In this document: positions 24,001-30,252 of the stretch, in pieces | Layout of the letters: each line of letters starts with the position of its first letter | How positions within the stretch are numbered: position 1 is the first letter of the stretch | NCBI GenBank assembly: GCA_035513575.1 | Contig: DATKBW010000183.1 | Location: forward strand, 1 to 64,000 | DNA length: 64,000 nucleotides | Source of the DNA: JAHWKI01 sp035513575 | Lineage (GTDB): Bacteria > Gemmatimonadota > Gemmatimonadetes > Longimicrobiales > RSA9 | Direction of reading: 5' to 3' | The notes under the pieces: model-generated | What the model was told of the DNA's origin: nothing | Databases searched by the model: none | What the model saw: the letters and a program-made list of their open reading frames with translations, nothing else | Translations under genes and position numbers: made by a program

Positions 24001-24821
24001 TGCCGCTCCGCCAGCTCGATCAGCGCCCCCGCCAGCGCCGACTCCTCGCCGGAGACGTGGTGCAGCTGCACCTCGACCGAGAGGCCGTCCGGGAACAGCT
24101 CGCGGAGACGCGCCAGGAGGAACATCGCCTCCTCCGACCGGCCGGCACGGACCAGCGAGGCCAGCTCGCCGCCGGGGCCGCCCGTCAGGAGGTGCAGGCC
24201 GGTCGTTCTGTCCTCGAGGTCGTGGAGATTCAGGGCCGGCTGGCCCCTCGGCGGGACCTCCCCGCCCCCCCGCGCCCCCCGAGCGGGGGACCCTTCCCTG
24301 CCGGGCACTTCGCGATCCCTGCCGAGGGCGTTGCTCCTCGCCCCGCCGACTCCCCGGGCGGAGCGACTGGGAGACTGGGCGAGGGCGCGGCCGAGGGGGT
24401 GGGGCACGTCCACCTTCCGGCGCGGCGTCACGGCCGTCGCGCGCGTGCGCACGCGGCCGTCCCGGTCCGTATGCAGCGCCTCGCCGTATCGGGCGACCAG
24501 AGCATCCTTCTCGGCGGCCCAGGCCTGCCAGTCGCCCATGCGGCTCCGCGTCACCAGCGCGGCCATGTTGCGGAAGCCGACCGCCGTCTTCGCGATCACC
24601 GCCAGTGGATGCCCGTCCACAACCAGCTCCGCGCCCACTACCGGTCGGATGCCGACCTCGCGACACCCCAGCGCGAACCGGATCGCCCCCCCCAGGTCCG
24701 CGTGGTCCGTCAGCCCCAGCGACGGATACCCCATCTCCGCGGCCGCCCTCGCCAGCGACTCGGGCGCGCAGGCGCCGTCGCCGAAGGAGAACGCGGAGCG
24801 CGCTCGTAGCTCGATGTACAT
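21027..24821 (-). CDS. dnaE2: Error-prone DNA polymerase DnaE2, with insertions
   Basis: A 1,264-residue C-family polymerase for damage-induced mutagenesis. The PHP domain begins with MYIELRARSAFSFGDGA and has the LTDHAD loop. The catalytic DxD of the palm lies in PDIDVDFE around residue 477. The helix-hairpin-helix and OB domains near the end are present. It is about 180-200 residues longer than usual because of two low-complexity insertions, one in the PHP domain (from DNA about 24240-24420) and one before the helix-hairpin-helix region (from DNA about 21850-22140). The protein also ends with a Ser-Lys/Ser-Met repeat tail. The ATG at 24821 follows GGGGAGGGGAGC; an earlier in-frame ATG at 24842 is less likely. 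The radical SAM gene is coupled downstream. Confidence 0.95.
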   Translation of the reverse strand: MYIELRARSAFSFGDGACAPESLARAAAEMGYPSLGLTDHADLGGAIRFALGCREVGIRPVVGAELVVDGHPLAVIAKTAVGFRNMAALVTRSRMGDWQAWAAEKDALVARYGEALHTDRDGRVRTRATAVTPRRKVDVPHPLGRALAQSPSRSARGVGGARSNALGRDREVPGREGSPARGARGGGEVPPRGQPALNLHDLEDRTTGLHLLTGGPGGELASLVRAGRSEEAMFLLARLRELFPDGLSVEVQLHHVSGEESALAGALIELAERQRVPWVVANDPRYLDAGSRLVHELLTANRAGLDIDTAASWGVLHPNGEWRLKSPAEMAVLWKGREAGLEEAARVASDAAFDLRWLRPPLPTSHVPAGESDASWLRELTFRGAAVRWGQVDDRQRAQLEHEIGVITRLGFAGFFLVMHDAVTYARGRGILCQGRGSAANSAVAFCLGITAVDPVRHGLLFERFLSEVRTDGLTEAPDIDVDFEMHRREEVLDYMYRRYGRAHAAITAVTQMYHAPTAIQDCMRALGWPAQTAFNLSKRVHHLEPAAGADELEAGLAARFGVDLARPKGRALLAALRSLDDVPRLRSTHPGGFVLCAEPLGEFMPIEETTMGRTILQFDKDDLDAAGVPKFDFLGLGGLTVIHTAFDSIRARTGRELKLYDLPVDDPKTYEMIGRGETLGTFQIESRAQIQSILQTRPTRLYDIVVQVALIRPGPIQARFVRPYTRRRLGLEEVEYADPRMEPILRRTYGIPIFQEQAMALSMALGGFSAAEADELRRAMGHQRKLPKLHAALQRLADRMAQNGVAPGTAASIVEDLHSFANYGFPESHAWSFALIAYATAYLKAHYPADFLTALLNAWPMGFYPPATLVHEARRNGVVVLPPCLRDGEWECTLVDQRGLPPRHPELGAPAFAGASSGQPEEAFRTPHLSGRGDPAFAADSGHQPVEGSSSSHRSARGSPQSPSPTPGKPAVAEEKAVYPIERTPAKSAAHAQEGDLRNRERRERNAPKEEGDGENRDVAVRVGWKHIKGLGEQARDALQRAAEQGAFTGVEDVVRRAGLSRRDALHLARAGALEAFEPGRRRAAWEALRAAGDTLPLAPARHLPFEPAEMSDEELVFLDYLATGISAAGHPMEYIRPRLREYGVAGARDLADLPDRVPVLVAGLVVARQHPATARGTVFILLEDEHGFINVIVPPAVYDAHREVIHHSPFLLIQGRFEREDRVLNVIAERFRELRRSPSKSKSMSKSKSKSMSMSKSPEGAP
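21046..21099. repeat. Nine tandem hexamers in the dnaE2 3' end
   Basis: Nine consecutive copies of GACTTC or GACATC lie in frame in the dnaE2 C-terminus. On the coding strand they read GAAGTC/GATGTC and encode alternating Ser-Lys and Ser-Met dipeptides near the end of the protein. Slippage here would add or remove whole dipeptides without shifting the frame. Confidence 0.9.
21900..22130. repeat. Low-complexity insertion C inside dnaE2
   Basis: A GC-rich stretch of about 230 bp, in frame with dnaE2, that encodes residues absent from ordinary DnaE2 proteins (for example AFAGASSGQ and SSSSHRSARGS). It contains GGCTGGCCC and a GACTGGGGGACTGGGG segment also found in the element copies at 24238 and 25862, but in a different order, so the relationship is only partial. 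Bounds are approximate. Confidence 0.5.
24238..24380. repeat. Interspersed GC-rich element, copy A, inside dnaE2
   Basis: This segment lines up over about 140 bp with the one at 25862-26005, in the same orientation. Shared blocks in order are GGCTGGCCCCT, CCTTCC(C/T)TGCCGGG, TCCCTGCCG, CCTCGCCC and a terminal repeated GACTGGGAGACTGGG / GAGTGGGGGATGGGG. Here it is in frame and adds an unstructured Arg/Gly/Ser-rich loop to the polymerase PHP domain. It resembles the behaviour of Rickettsia-type palindromic elements that insert into coding genes. Confidence 0.65.
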
Positions 24822-24872
24822 TCCGCTCCCCTCCCCGCCCATCCAGGTGTCCCCTCATGCAGACCGCATACC

Positions 24873-24887
24873 GAACAAAACCCGTAA
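24873..24887. promoter_or_regulatory. SOS-box-like direct repeat at the dnaE2 promoter
   Basis: GAAC-N7-GTAA on the plus strand (24873-24876 and 24884-24887). It matches the direct-repeat form GAAC-N7-GAAC known for LexA in Alphaproteobacteria, with one mismatch in the second half. It overlaps the dnaE2 -10 box and has sister sites at the imuAB relic and the imuA promoter, each preceded or followed by AGGATG(G/A)CATC. Confidence 0.65.
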
Positions 24888-24912
24888 CAAGGATGACATC
24901 GGGGGGTGACAA
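24884..24912 (-). promoter_or_regulatory. Promoter of dnaE2
   Basis: On the minus strand TTGTCA (24912-24907) and TGTTAC (24889-24884) are 17 bases apart. The -10 box overlaps the SOS-box-like repeat, so a bound repressor would block RNA polymerase. The predicted transcript starts about 60 bases before the dnaE2 ATG. Confidence 0.5.
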
Positions 24913-24934
24913 AGGGAAGGGCCCGAGCGGAGGC

Positions 24935-24971
24935 TTGACCCGGAGTATGTACACATGCATGTTATTGTACA
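24935..24971 (+). promoter_or_regulatory. Promoter and operator of the VapBC-type pair
   Basis: TTGACC (24935-24940) and TGTTAT (24960-24965) form a possible promoter with a long 19-base spacer. Two copies of the palindrome TGTACA (24948-24953 and 24966-24971) lie across the spacer and the start region, with ATGCAT between them. Paired palindromes over the promoter are usual where an antitoxin represses its own operon. Confidence 0.5.
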
Positions 24972-24991
24972 GTCTTACAGGAGGAGGCATC

Positions 24992-25279
24992 ATGGCCGGG
25001 AAGAAGAAGCGGAAGGATGCGGCACCGCTCGAGGTGCGGGAAGCGGCAGCCGGATACGCGTTCGCGCGGCGCGCACGGGCCGCGGAGCCGACGCGGCGGA
25101 AGAACCTGCGGCTGACGCAGTCGAAGATCGACGAGGCGCGGGAGGCGCTCGGTACAAAGACGGAGACGGAGACGATCGAGGCGGCGCTGGACCTGGTGGT
25201 CTTCCGGAAGGAGCTGGTGGAAGGGATCCGGGCCATGCGGGGCGCGGCGCTGGAGGACGTGTTCGGCACGGGCGGGTGA
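24992..25279 (+). CDS. Antitoxin of a VapBC-type module
   Basis: A 95-residue protein with a Lys/Ala-rich N-terminus and a C-terminal region predicted as a short ribbon-helix-helix (NLRLTQSKIDEAREAL...ETETIEAALDLVVFRKEL), typical of VapB-like antitoxins. It has a strong site GAGGAGGCATC before the ATG. The stop codon overlaps the toxin ATG. It is expected to neutralise the PIN toxin and to bind the operator upstream. Confidence 0.75.
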   Translation: MAGKKKRKDAAPLEVREAAAGYAFARRARAAEPTRRKNLRLTQSKIDEAREALGTKTETETIEAALDLVVFRKELVEGIRAMRGAALEDVFGTGG

Positions 25280-25722
25280 TGCGGCCGTACGTGCTGGACA
25301 CGAACGTCTACATCCGCGCGATCCGGAGCGAGGCGGGGGCGAGGGCGCTGGAGGCATTCTCGAGCGCGTTCGCCCCCGCCCTGCACCTGCATGCCGTTGT
25401 GGCCCTGGAGCTGCTCGCGGGCGCGACCACGGCCGCGCTGCGAGGGAAGACGGAGTCGTCGTTCATCCGTCCGTTCGAGCGGCGTCGTCGTGTCGTCACC
25501 CCCGGGCTGGCGGCGTGGAAGCGGGCGGGCGAGATCGTGGGGTCGCTGATCGGGGCGAGGGAGCTGAGCCGGGAGGGGATGAGCCGGTCGTTCGTGAACG
25601 ACTGCCTTCTCGCGGCCTCCGCGCGGGAGCACGGGTTCGTGCTGGTCACGGAGAACACCCGGGACTTCGAGCTCATCGCGACCGTCTCGCCGTTCGAGTT
25701 CGTGGCGCCCTGGCCGGAGTGA
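25279..25722 (+). CDS. PIN-domain toxin (VapC-type ribonuclease)
   Basis: A 147-residue PIN-domain protein. The metal-binding acids fit the family: Asp7 (LDTNVYI), Glu44 (ALELLAG), Asp108 (VNDCLLAAS) and Asp129 (TENTRDF). VapC toxins cleave tRNA or rRNA and stop translation. The ATG overlaps the antitoxin stop codon (TGATG). It lies directly downstream of the dnaE2 promoter region, on the opposite strand. Confidence 0.85.
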   Translation: MRPYVLDTNVYIRAIRSEAGARALEAFSSAFAPALHLHAVVALELLAGATTAALRGKTESSFIRPFERRRRVVTPGLAAWKRAGEIVGSLIGARELSREGMSRSFVNDCLLAASAREHGFVLVTENTRDFELIATVSPFEFVAPWPE

Positions 25723-25861
25723 TGGGACGCAAAGCGTTCAAGCCCACCACCCCTGGAGCCACCACCCCCCGTCCCGCGCGTCCCGGTAGATCCACAGCGG
25801 CACGCCCTCGTCGGTGACGCAGCGGAAGTACTCGCGGGCGTAGGGCTCGGGCTCCCACCCT

Positions 25862-26005
25862 GGCTGGCCCCTTGGAGGAACCCCACCCCCGGTGGGGGGA
25901 CCTTCCTTGCCGGGAGCTTTCCCGTCCCTGCCGGTGGCTCTATTCCTCGCCCGGATTCCTCTCCGCACGGGGGGAGTGGGGGATGGGGGGAGTGGGGGAT
26001 GGGGG
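25862..26005. repeat. Interspersed GC-rich element, copy B, in the imuAB relic
   Basis: It aligns in the same orientation with copy A in dnaE2 (shared blocks listed there) and ends in tandem GGGGGAGTGGGGGATGG units. It lies exactly between the imuB-like tail and the imuA-like promoter, i.e. at the deletion junction. Confidence 0.65.
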
Positions 26006-26031
26006 TCTGCACCTTCTTCCGCGGCGACACC

Positions 26032-26046
26032 GAATAAATACCGAAT
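26032..26046. promoter_or_regulatory. SOS-box-like direct repeat in the imuAB relic
   Basis: GAAT-N7-GAAT on the plus strand (26032-26035 and 26043-26046). It has the same 11-base period as the dnaE2 and imuA sites and is followed by GACAGGATGGCATC, the block that also flanks the other two sites. Confidence 0.65.
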
Positions 26047-26115
26047 GACAGGATGGCATCGATCCGGGGGCGGGCACAAGAGGCGAGGGTGGAGGCCGGG
26101 AAGGCGCGAGGGGGC

Positions 26116-26121
26116 TATTAT
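26116..26121 (+). promoter_or_regulatory. Possible -10 box of pheA
   Basis: TATTAT stands out in a GC-rich surrounding, 35 bases before the pheA GTG. No good -35 hexamer is seen 16-18 bases upstream, so the promoter may need an activator or lie elsewhere. Confidence 0.3.
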
Positions 26122-26156
26122 CGAGGAAAGTTCCAGGGCGGAGGAGGTGATACCGC

Positions 26157-27029
26157 GTGAGCAAGGCCCCGAAAGCGGCGCGTGCGAGGGGGGTCCACCG
26201 CGTGGCCTTCCAGGGCGAGCTGGGCGCGTTCAGCGAGGAAGCGGTGCGTGCGCTTTACGGAGAGGCGGTGGTGCCGGTCCCGCTCCGGGAGTTCCGGGAG
26301 GCGGGCGAAGCGGTGGTGGAAGGGCGGGTCGAGGCGGCGGTGCTGCCGGTGGAGAACAGCATTGCCGGGAGCGTCGGACCGGCGTACGACGTGCTGCTCT
26401 CCCTTCCCGTGCGGGTGGTGGGCGAGGTGGTGCGGCCGATCCGGCACTGCCTGCTCGGCGTGCCCGGCGCCGCCCTCGGGGGGGTGCGACGGGCCGTGTC
26501 GCACCCCGTCGCCCTGGCGCAGTGCACCGAGTTCCTCCGGACCCGGCCCGGCCTGGAGGCCGTGGCCGTATACGACACCGCGGGCGCGGCCCGTGAGGTG
26601 GCCGAGGCCGGCGACCCCGCGGTCACCGCCATCGCGAGCCGTCTCGCCGGCGAGCGCTACGGCCTGGAGGTGCTGGCCGCCGATATCCAGGACCGCGACG
26701 ACAACCAGACCCGGTTCTACGCGGTGGTGGCGGCGGACGCCGGGGCGGAGCCGGGGCCGCCGGGGGAGGAGCGGAAGACGGCGCTGGTGCTGGAGACGCG
26801 GAACCAGCCCGGCGCGCTCGTCGCGGTGCTCCAGTCCTTCGCCGGGCACGGGATCAACCTGACGAAGCTGGAGTCGAGACCCGGCCCCGAGCCGTGGAGC
26901 TACCGCTTCATCCTCGAGCTGGTTTCCGGCGATGCGGAGGCCGAGGCGGCCGCGGTGAAGGACGCGACCGCCGCCGCGGTGTCGCTGCGCGTGCTGGGGC
27001 GGTTCCCGCCCTGGCGCCCCGGAGCCTGA
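26157..27029 (+). CDS. pheA: Prephenate dehydratase
   Basis: A 290-residue enzyme that converts prephenate to phenylpyruvate in phenylalanine synthesis. The substrate-binding motif NQTRF is present at about residue 182. The preceding VAFQGELGAFSEEA, VLPVENSIAGSV and SHPVALAQC stretches are typical, and the C-terminal ACT regulatory domain contains PGALV and LTKLESRP, where phenylalanine would bind. There is no chorismate mutase domain. The start is a GTG behind GGAGGTGAT. The gene sits between the imuAB relic and the imuBA operon, on the opposite strand. Confidence 0.95.
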   Translation: MSKAPKAARARGVHRVAFQGELGAFSEEAVRALYGEAVVPVPLREFREAGEAVVEGRVEAAVLPVENSIAGSVGPAYDVLLSLPVRVVGEVVRPIRHCLLGVPGAALGGVRRAVSHPVALAQCTEFLRTRPGLEAVAVYDTAGAAREVAEAGDPAVTAIASRLAGERYGLEVLAADIQDRDDNQTRFYAVVAADAGAEPGPPGEERKTALVLETRNQPGALVAVLQSFAGHGINLTKLESRPGPEPWSYRFILELVSGDAEAEAAAVKDATAAAVSLRVLGRFPPWRPGA

Positions 27030-27108
27030 CGCCCTGACACCCACACCCTGAGGTCTCGGGTGGGTCTGCGGTCCGATACCCGGAAAGGCCAACGGTCCCT
27101 CACGCGAA

Positions 27109-28563
27109 CTAGTCCCACCAGCCATGGAGGTACCACCCGTCCTCCCGGGCGTCGCGGTAGATCCAGAGGGGCACGCCCTCGTCGGTGACACAGCGGAAGT
27201 ACTCCCGGGCGTAGAGCCCGGCTTCCCACTGCCCGCCGGAGATGCGGTCGGGGCCGGCGGCGTGAGCGATCTCCCGCCAGCCGCCTCGCTCGAGGAGGCG
27301 AGTGGGGATCTCGTGGTCGCGGCGGCGGGTGGTCTCCACCACCAGACGACGGGGCTCGGGGAGGAGCTGGAGCCCCAGCCCCGCTTTTCCACCTGGCGCC
27401 ACCCGGCGTTCGGCGGGGGCGGTGACGCGGTCCGGCGAGACGGGGGTCCACTGGCCGCGTCGCTCGAGGAGCGGGTGCGCATCCGTGCGGGGGGCGAGGG
27501 GCTGGACCTGGCGCTCGGCCAGGCGGGCGACGGCGGCCTCCACGGCGGCGGCGGTGGCGAAGCCGCGATCGAAGAGGTCACCCTGGCGGACGGCGGCGGG
27601 CTCGGTGCGCCCCACCTCCAGGCGCATTCCGGCCACGGCGTCGGGGACGGTGAGACGCTCCAGGAGGTTGCGGAGGAGGCGGAGCCAGGCGTCGCGGCTG
27701 GCGGTGGGGCGGGCGGGTCGGATGAGGCGGTCCCACTCGGACCCGTCGGCCAGGGGGAGGACCAGGCGCAGCGCGCGGGCGTGCTCGCCCCGGGCCACCA
27801 GCCGCGCGCAGAGAGGACCCAGCAGGGCGTTGGCGGTGAACAGCAGCCGGGCGGGATCCGTGAGCACGTAATCGACGAAGTCGATGGACCCGCACGGGCG
27901 CTCCGGGGGGACGCGGCGGAAGAGGACCCGGCGGTCGTCGGCCCGGGCGGCGCGCCAGCAGGCGACGGCGTCCGGCCCGAACCGGACCTCGATCGCCTCC
28001 CGCTCCAGCGCCGCCAGCGCGCCCAGCGTCGTCACGCCCACGCCGTCCAGCAGGCTCCGGAGCTTTTCGTCGCGGGCTAGGGCGGAGATCGGGAGCGTCG
28101 CTTGCCACGCGGCCTCCTCACCTTTCCGGACGACTACCACTCCGGGCTCCCCACTCCGATGAGGGGAGGGCGGCGCCGATGAAGCCGGATCCCCCACTCC
28201 GGGGGAGAGCGGGGTGGAAGCACGCCAGCCCCAGCCGGTGCGCTCCTTCACCAGGAAGGGAGTCGCCGCGTCGCGGCGGTCGTCGGCCTGGTCGCCGAAG
28301 CGGGCGGCGAGCTCGGCGGTCACGGGGACCGCGGCGACGCCGGCGCGGGCGTGGACTCCCAGCCGGGCCAGGCGGTCGAGCAGGCGCGCCGCCAGGGACG
28401 CGGCGTCCAGGCCGCTCCCGTCCGCCCAGATGACCTCCGACTCCACCCGGAGCCGGGGAGCCAGCTCCGAGAGGGAGGGGGCCAGGTCCGCGGGTCGCCG
28501 CCCCGGCTCAGCGGCGGACGCCCCGCCGGTCGACCAGGCGGGGCTCCAGAGACAGACGTGCAT
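27109..28563 (-). CDS. imuB: ImuB-like Y-family polymerase homologue
   Basis: A 484-residue mutasome protein that bridges the replication clamp and DnaE2. The start ATG at 28563 has GGTGGAG upstream and begins HVCLW, the ImuB-type first strand. The palm part between residues 10 and 35 is shorter than in most ImuB proteins. The C-terminal half contains a clamp-binding motif QGDLF (about residue 327) and a final DUF6504-like domain (YAREYFRCVTDEGVPLWIYRDA). A low-complexity insertion (PLSPGVGDPASSAPPSPHRSG) interrupts the fingers or palm, encoded around 28140-28220. The gene overlaps the imuA end by 56 bases. Confidence 0.85.
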   Translation of the reverse strand: MHVCLWSPAWSTGGASAAEPGRRPADLAPSLSELAPRLRVESEVIWADGSGLDAASLAARLLDRLARLGVHARAGVAAVPVTAELAARFGDQADDRRDAATPFLVKERTGWGWRASTPLSPGVGDPASSAPPSPHRSGEPGVVVVRKGEEAAWQATLPISALARDEKLRSLLDGVGVTTLGALAALEREAIEVRFGPDAVACWRAARADDRRVLFRRVPPERPCGSIDFVDYVLTDPARLLFTANALLGPLCARLVARGEHARALRLVLPLADGSEWDRLIRPARPTASRDAWLRLLRNLLERLTVPDAVAGMRLEVGRTEPAAVRQGDLFDRGFATAAAVEAAVARLAERQVQPLAPRTDAHPLLERRGQWTPVSPDRVTAPAERRVAPGGKAGLGLQLLPEPRRLVVETTRRRDHEIPTRLLERGGWREIAHAAGPDRISGGQWEAGLYAREYFRCVTDEGVPLWIYRDAREDGWYLHGWWD

Positions 28564-29209
28564 CGTGATGCTCCACCGGCATGCGGAACCGGACCCGCCG
28601 GTCCAGGCCCATGGACTCCAGCCGCGCCCGCACGGCCACCGACTCCAGCCACACGGTCTCTCCGAACGGGCCCCGCCGCCAGCGGAACCCCGTCGGATCG
28701 AACGACGACCGCGCCCGCAGGTGCGACACCGGGGCACTCCCCGCCACCGCCACGAACGCGCTCCCCCCTTCCCGCGCCGCCCGCCCCAGGCGGACACCCT
28801 CGCCGTCTCCCAGCCCCACCCCTCCCCACACCACGACGACGAGGGCGAACCCGCCCGAACGCAGCAGCTCCTCCGCGCACGCCGCCACGTGCTCGCCGGC
28901 CGGCCGGAACAGCACCGGCCCCTCACTCCACGACGCCCCCGCGATCTGACCCCTCCCGTCCACCCACGCCGCCCTCTCCCCACCCCCCAGCGTCGCCGCC
29001 GCGGCCGAGCGGAGCACCGCCGTGGCCCCGCCCCCCGGCTGCCAGAGCGTCACACGCCCCCGCGGCAACCCCCCCGCCGGCAGCGCCGCGTCCAGCGCCG
29101 CAACACCGGTCGCCACCGCCCCGGTGGTGCCGTACCGGACCGGCTGCGCGTCGGGAAACCGCTGCTCGAGCTGGCGGCGGAGCTCCAGGACCTCCGCGGG
29201 AACGGCCAC
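28508..29209 (-). CDS. imuA: ImuA-like RecA-related mutasome protein
   Basis: A 233-residue RecA-like protein. It begins with LELRRQLEQRFPDA and GVAALDAALPAGGLPRGRVTLWQPGGG, the ImuA/SulA pattern with a degenerate Walker A (no GKT), and ends with a basic tail (RLVDRRGVRR). ImuA works with ImuB and DnaE2 in SOS mutagenesis. The start is GTG at 29209 behind AGGAAGAGA. The SOS-box-like site is only 24 bases upstream of the start codon. Confidence 0.85.
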   Translation of the reverse strand: MAVPAEVLELRRQLEQRFPDAQPVRYGTTGAVATGVAALDAALPAGGLPRGRVTLWQPGGGATAVLRSAAAATLGGGERAAWVDGRGQIAGASWSEGPVLFRPAGEHVAACAEELLRSGGFALVVVVWGGVGLGDGEGVRLGRAAREGGSAFVAVAGSAPVSHLRARSSFDPTGFRWRRGPFGETVWLESVAVRARLESMGLDRRVRFRMPVEHHDARLSLEPRLVDRRGVRR

Positions 29210-29232
29210 TCTCTTCCTGTGTCTCCCTGTGT

Positions 29233-29247
29233 ATTCGGTTTTTGTTC
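29233..29247. promoter_or_regulatory. SOS-box-like direct repeat at the imuA promoter
   Basis: ATTC-N7-GTTC on the plus strand, which reads GAAC-N7-GAAT on the imuA strand. It is the best match to the alphaproteobacterial LexA box GTTC-N7-GTTC among the three sites. It is flanked by AGGATGGCATC, as at the other two. Confidence 0.7.
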
Positions 29248-29373
29248 GGGTACCCAGGATGGCATCAACCGGGCCAGGAGGTCAAGGGGTGAGGATCCGA
29301 CCTCGAGCGTCCCGTTCTCCTGCCTGGCGGAGTCCCGAGCGGTCTTGCCGGCGAGACGAGCGCCCGCCATCGT

Positions 29374-29388
29374 GTGCACGGCGTGCAC
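29374..29388. promoter_or_regulatory. Paired GTGCAC palindromes upstream of the second TA pair
   Basis: Two copies of the palindrome GTGCAC (29374-29379 and 29383-29388) lie 9 bp apart, directly before the first gene of the pair. The layout recalls the paired TGTACA sites of the VapBC-type operon and could be the antitoxin operator. Confidence 0.4.
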
Positions 29389-29406
29389 TGCACGGCTCTG
29401 AAGGGT

Positions 29407-29853
29407 ATGCGAGGGGAAAGGAAAACGGTGGACGTGGCGAAGAGCACAGCGCGGGGGATCCGGGTGCCGGCCGAGCTGCAGGAGCAGATCGAGCGGGAGA
29501 TGGAGGGGCGGGGAGTGAAGGAGTGGTCCGCGATGGTGGTGGAGCTGCTGGAGGAGGCGGTGCGGACGCGCCGGGCGCCGGGGATCGTGTTCGCGGATGG
29601 CGCGACGGGTCGTCGTCCGGTGGTGGCGGGGAGCGGGCTGGAGGTGTGGGAGGTGATCTCGGTGTGGAAGGAAATGGGGCGGAACTACGAGCGACTGCGG
29701 ACGGCGTACGAGTGGTTGACGGAGCCGCAGGTTCGGAGCGCGTTGACATACTACGAGCTGTACGAGGGGGAGGTGGAAGAGCACCTGGCGCGCGAGGCAC
29801 GGCTGACGCAGGAGCGGGTGCAGCGGGAGCTGCCGTTTACGCGGGCTCGCTGA
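29407..29853 (+). CDS. Probable antitoxin with DUF433-like domain
   Basis: A 148-residue protein. The N-terminal third looks like a DNA-binding helix pair (STARGIRVPAELQEQIEREM). The second half has a DUF433-like core (RRPVVAGSGLEVWEV...YEWLTEPQVRSALTYYELYEGEVEEHL), the usual partner of DUF5615 PIN-like toxins. Start is uncertain: ATG 29407 or GTG 29428, the latter with a better spaced AAAGGAAAAC. The toxin gene follows after 11 bases. Confidence 0.65.
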   Translation: MRGERKTVDVAKSTARGIRVPAELQEQIEREMEGRGVKEWSAMVVELLEEAVRTRRAPGIVFADGATGRRPVVAGSGLEVWEVISVWKEMGRNYERLRTAYEWLTEPQVRSALTYYELYEGEVEEHLAREARLTQERVQRELPFTRAR

Positions 29854-29864
29854 GGCTCGCCCCG

Positions 29865-30233
29865 ATGCTGCGTTTTCTTCTCGATGAGAACATCCACCCG
29901 CGGGTGGCGAAGCTGGCGTGGGAGATGGAGCTGGACGTGGTGAGCGTGCACGACGTGCGGCGGCAGGGTCGGACGGACCGGGAGCAGCTGGCGTACGCGG
30001 CGGAGCAGGACCGCGTGCTGATCACGCGGAACCGGGGGGACTACGTGTACCTGACGCGGGAGTTCTACCGGGCGGGGCTGCCACACGGCGGGGTGCTGGT
30101 GGTGGACGGGGTGATGCCGAACGACCAGCCGGAGATGCTGGTGCGGTCGCTGCGGCGGTGGGCGCAGGCGCACTCCTACCGGACGGATGAAGCCGGATTC
30201 GGCCCGTACCACGTGGACTTCCTCCCCCGGTGA
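29865..30233 (+). CDS. DUF5615 PIN-like toxin
   Basis: A 122-residue protein of the DUF5615 group (Mut7-C/PIN-like). It begins with MLRFLLDENIHP and contains VSVHDVRRQGRTDREQLAYA and LITRNRGDYV, all characteristic. Conserved acids are Asp7, Asp49 region and Asp80 region. Predicted to be an RNase toxin with the upstream DUF433-like protein as antitoxin. The nitrilase gene starts 19 bases after its stop codon, so read-through is possible. Confidence 0.75.
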   Translation: MLRFLLDENIHPRVAKLAWEMELDVVSVHDVRRQGRTDREQLAYAAEQDRVLITRNRGDYVYLTREFYRAGLPHGGVLVVDGVMPNDQPEMLVRSLRRWAQAHSYRTDEAGFGPYHVDFLPR

Positions 30234-30252
30234 CGCGGTGAAGGGGACACGG

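Larger units (their letters stand above)
25738..26080 (-). pseudogene. Internally deleted copy of the imuAB operon
   Basis: Two ends of the imuAB operon are joined here. The left end (25738-25858) encodes, on the minus strand, the last ~38 residues of an ImuB-like protein (YAREYFRCVTDEGVPLWIYRDA, then ending GWWA), about 80% identical at DNA level by eye to the true imuB end at 27109-27229. The right end (26032-26080) matches the imuA promoter region: an SOS-box-like GAAT-N7-GAAT, AGGATGGCATC, and a TTG-type -35. Between them lies copy B of the interspersed element. The open frame runs through the SOS site and has no ribosome binding site, so it is probably a relic. The pheA promoter follows. 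Confidence 0.7.

Noticed and set aside
21030..25632. Very long minus-strand open frame joining the radical SAM gene to sequence upstream of dnaE2
   Set aside because: Only the last 363 codons match a protein family. The rest is a GC-rich shadow of dnaE2 in another frame, interrupted by no stops by chance.
26118..27581. Long minus-strand frame over pheA
   Set aside because: It overlaps the full prephenate dehydratase coding sequence and has low-complexity Ser/Pro/Arg content typical of a shadow frame.
28564..28983. N-terminal extension of imuB by 140 codons
   Set aside because: The extra part is Arg/Trp/Gly-rich, overlaps imuA in another frame, and ImuB homology begins at the ATG at 28563, which has a ribosome binding site.
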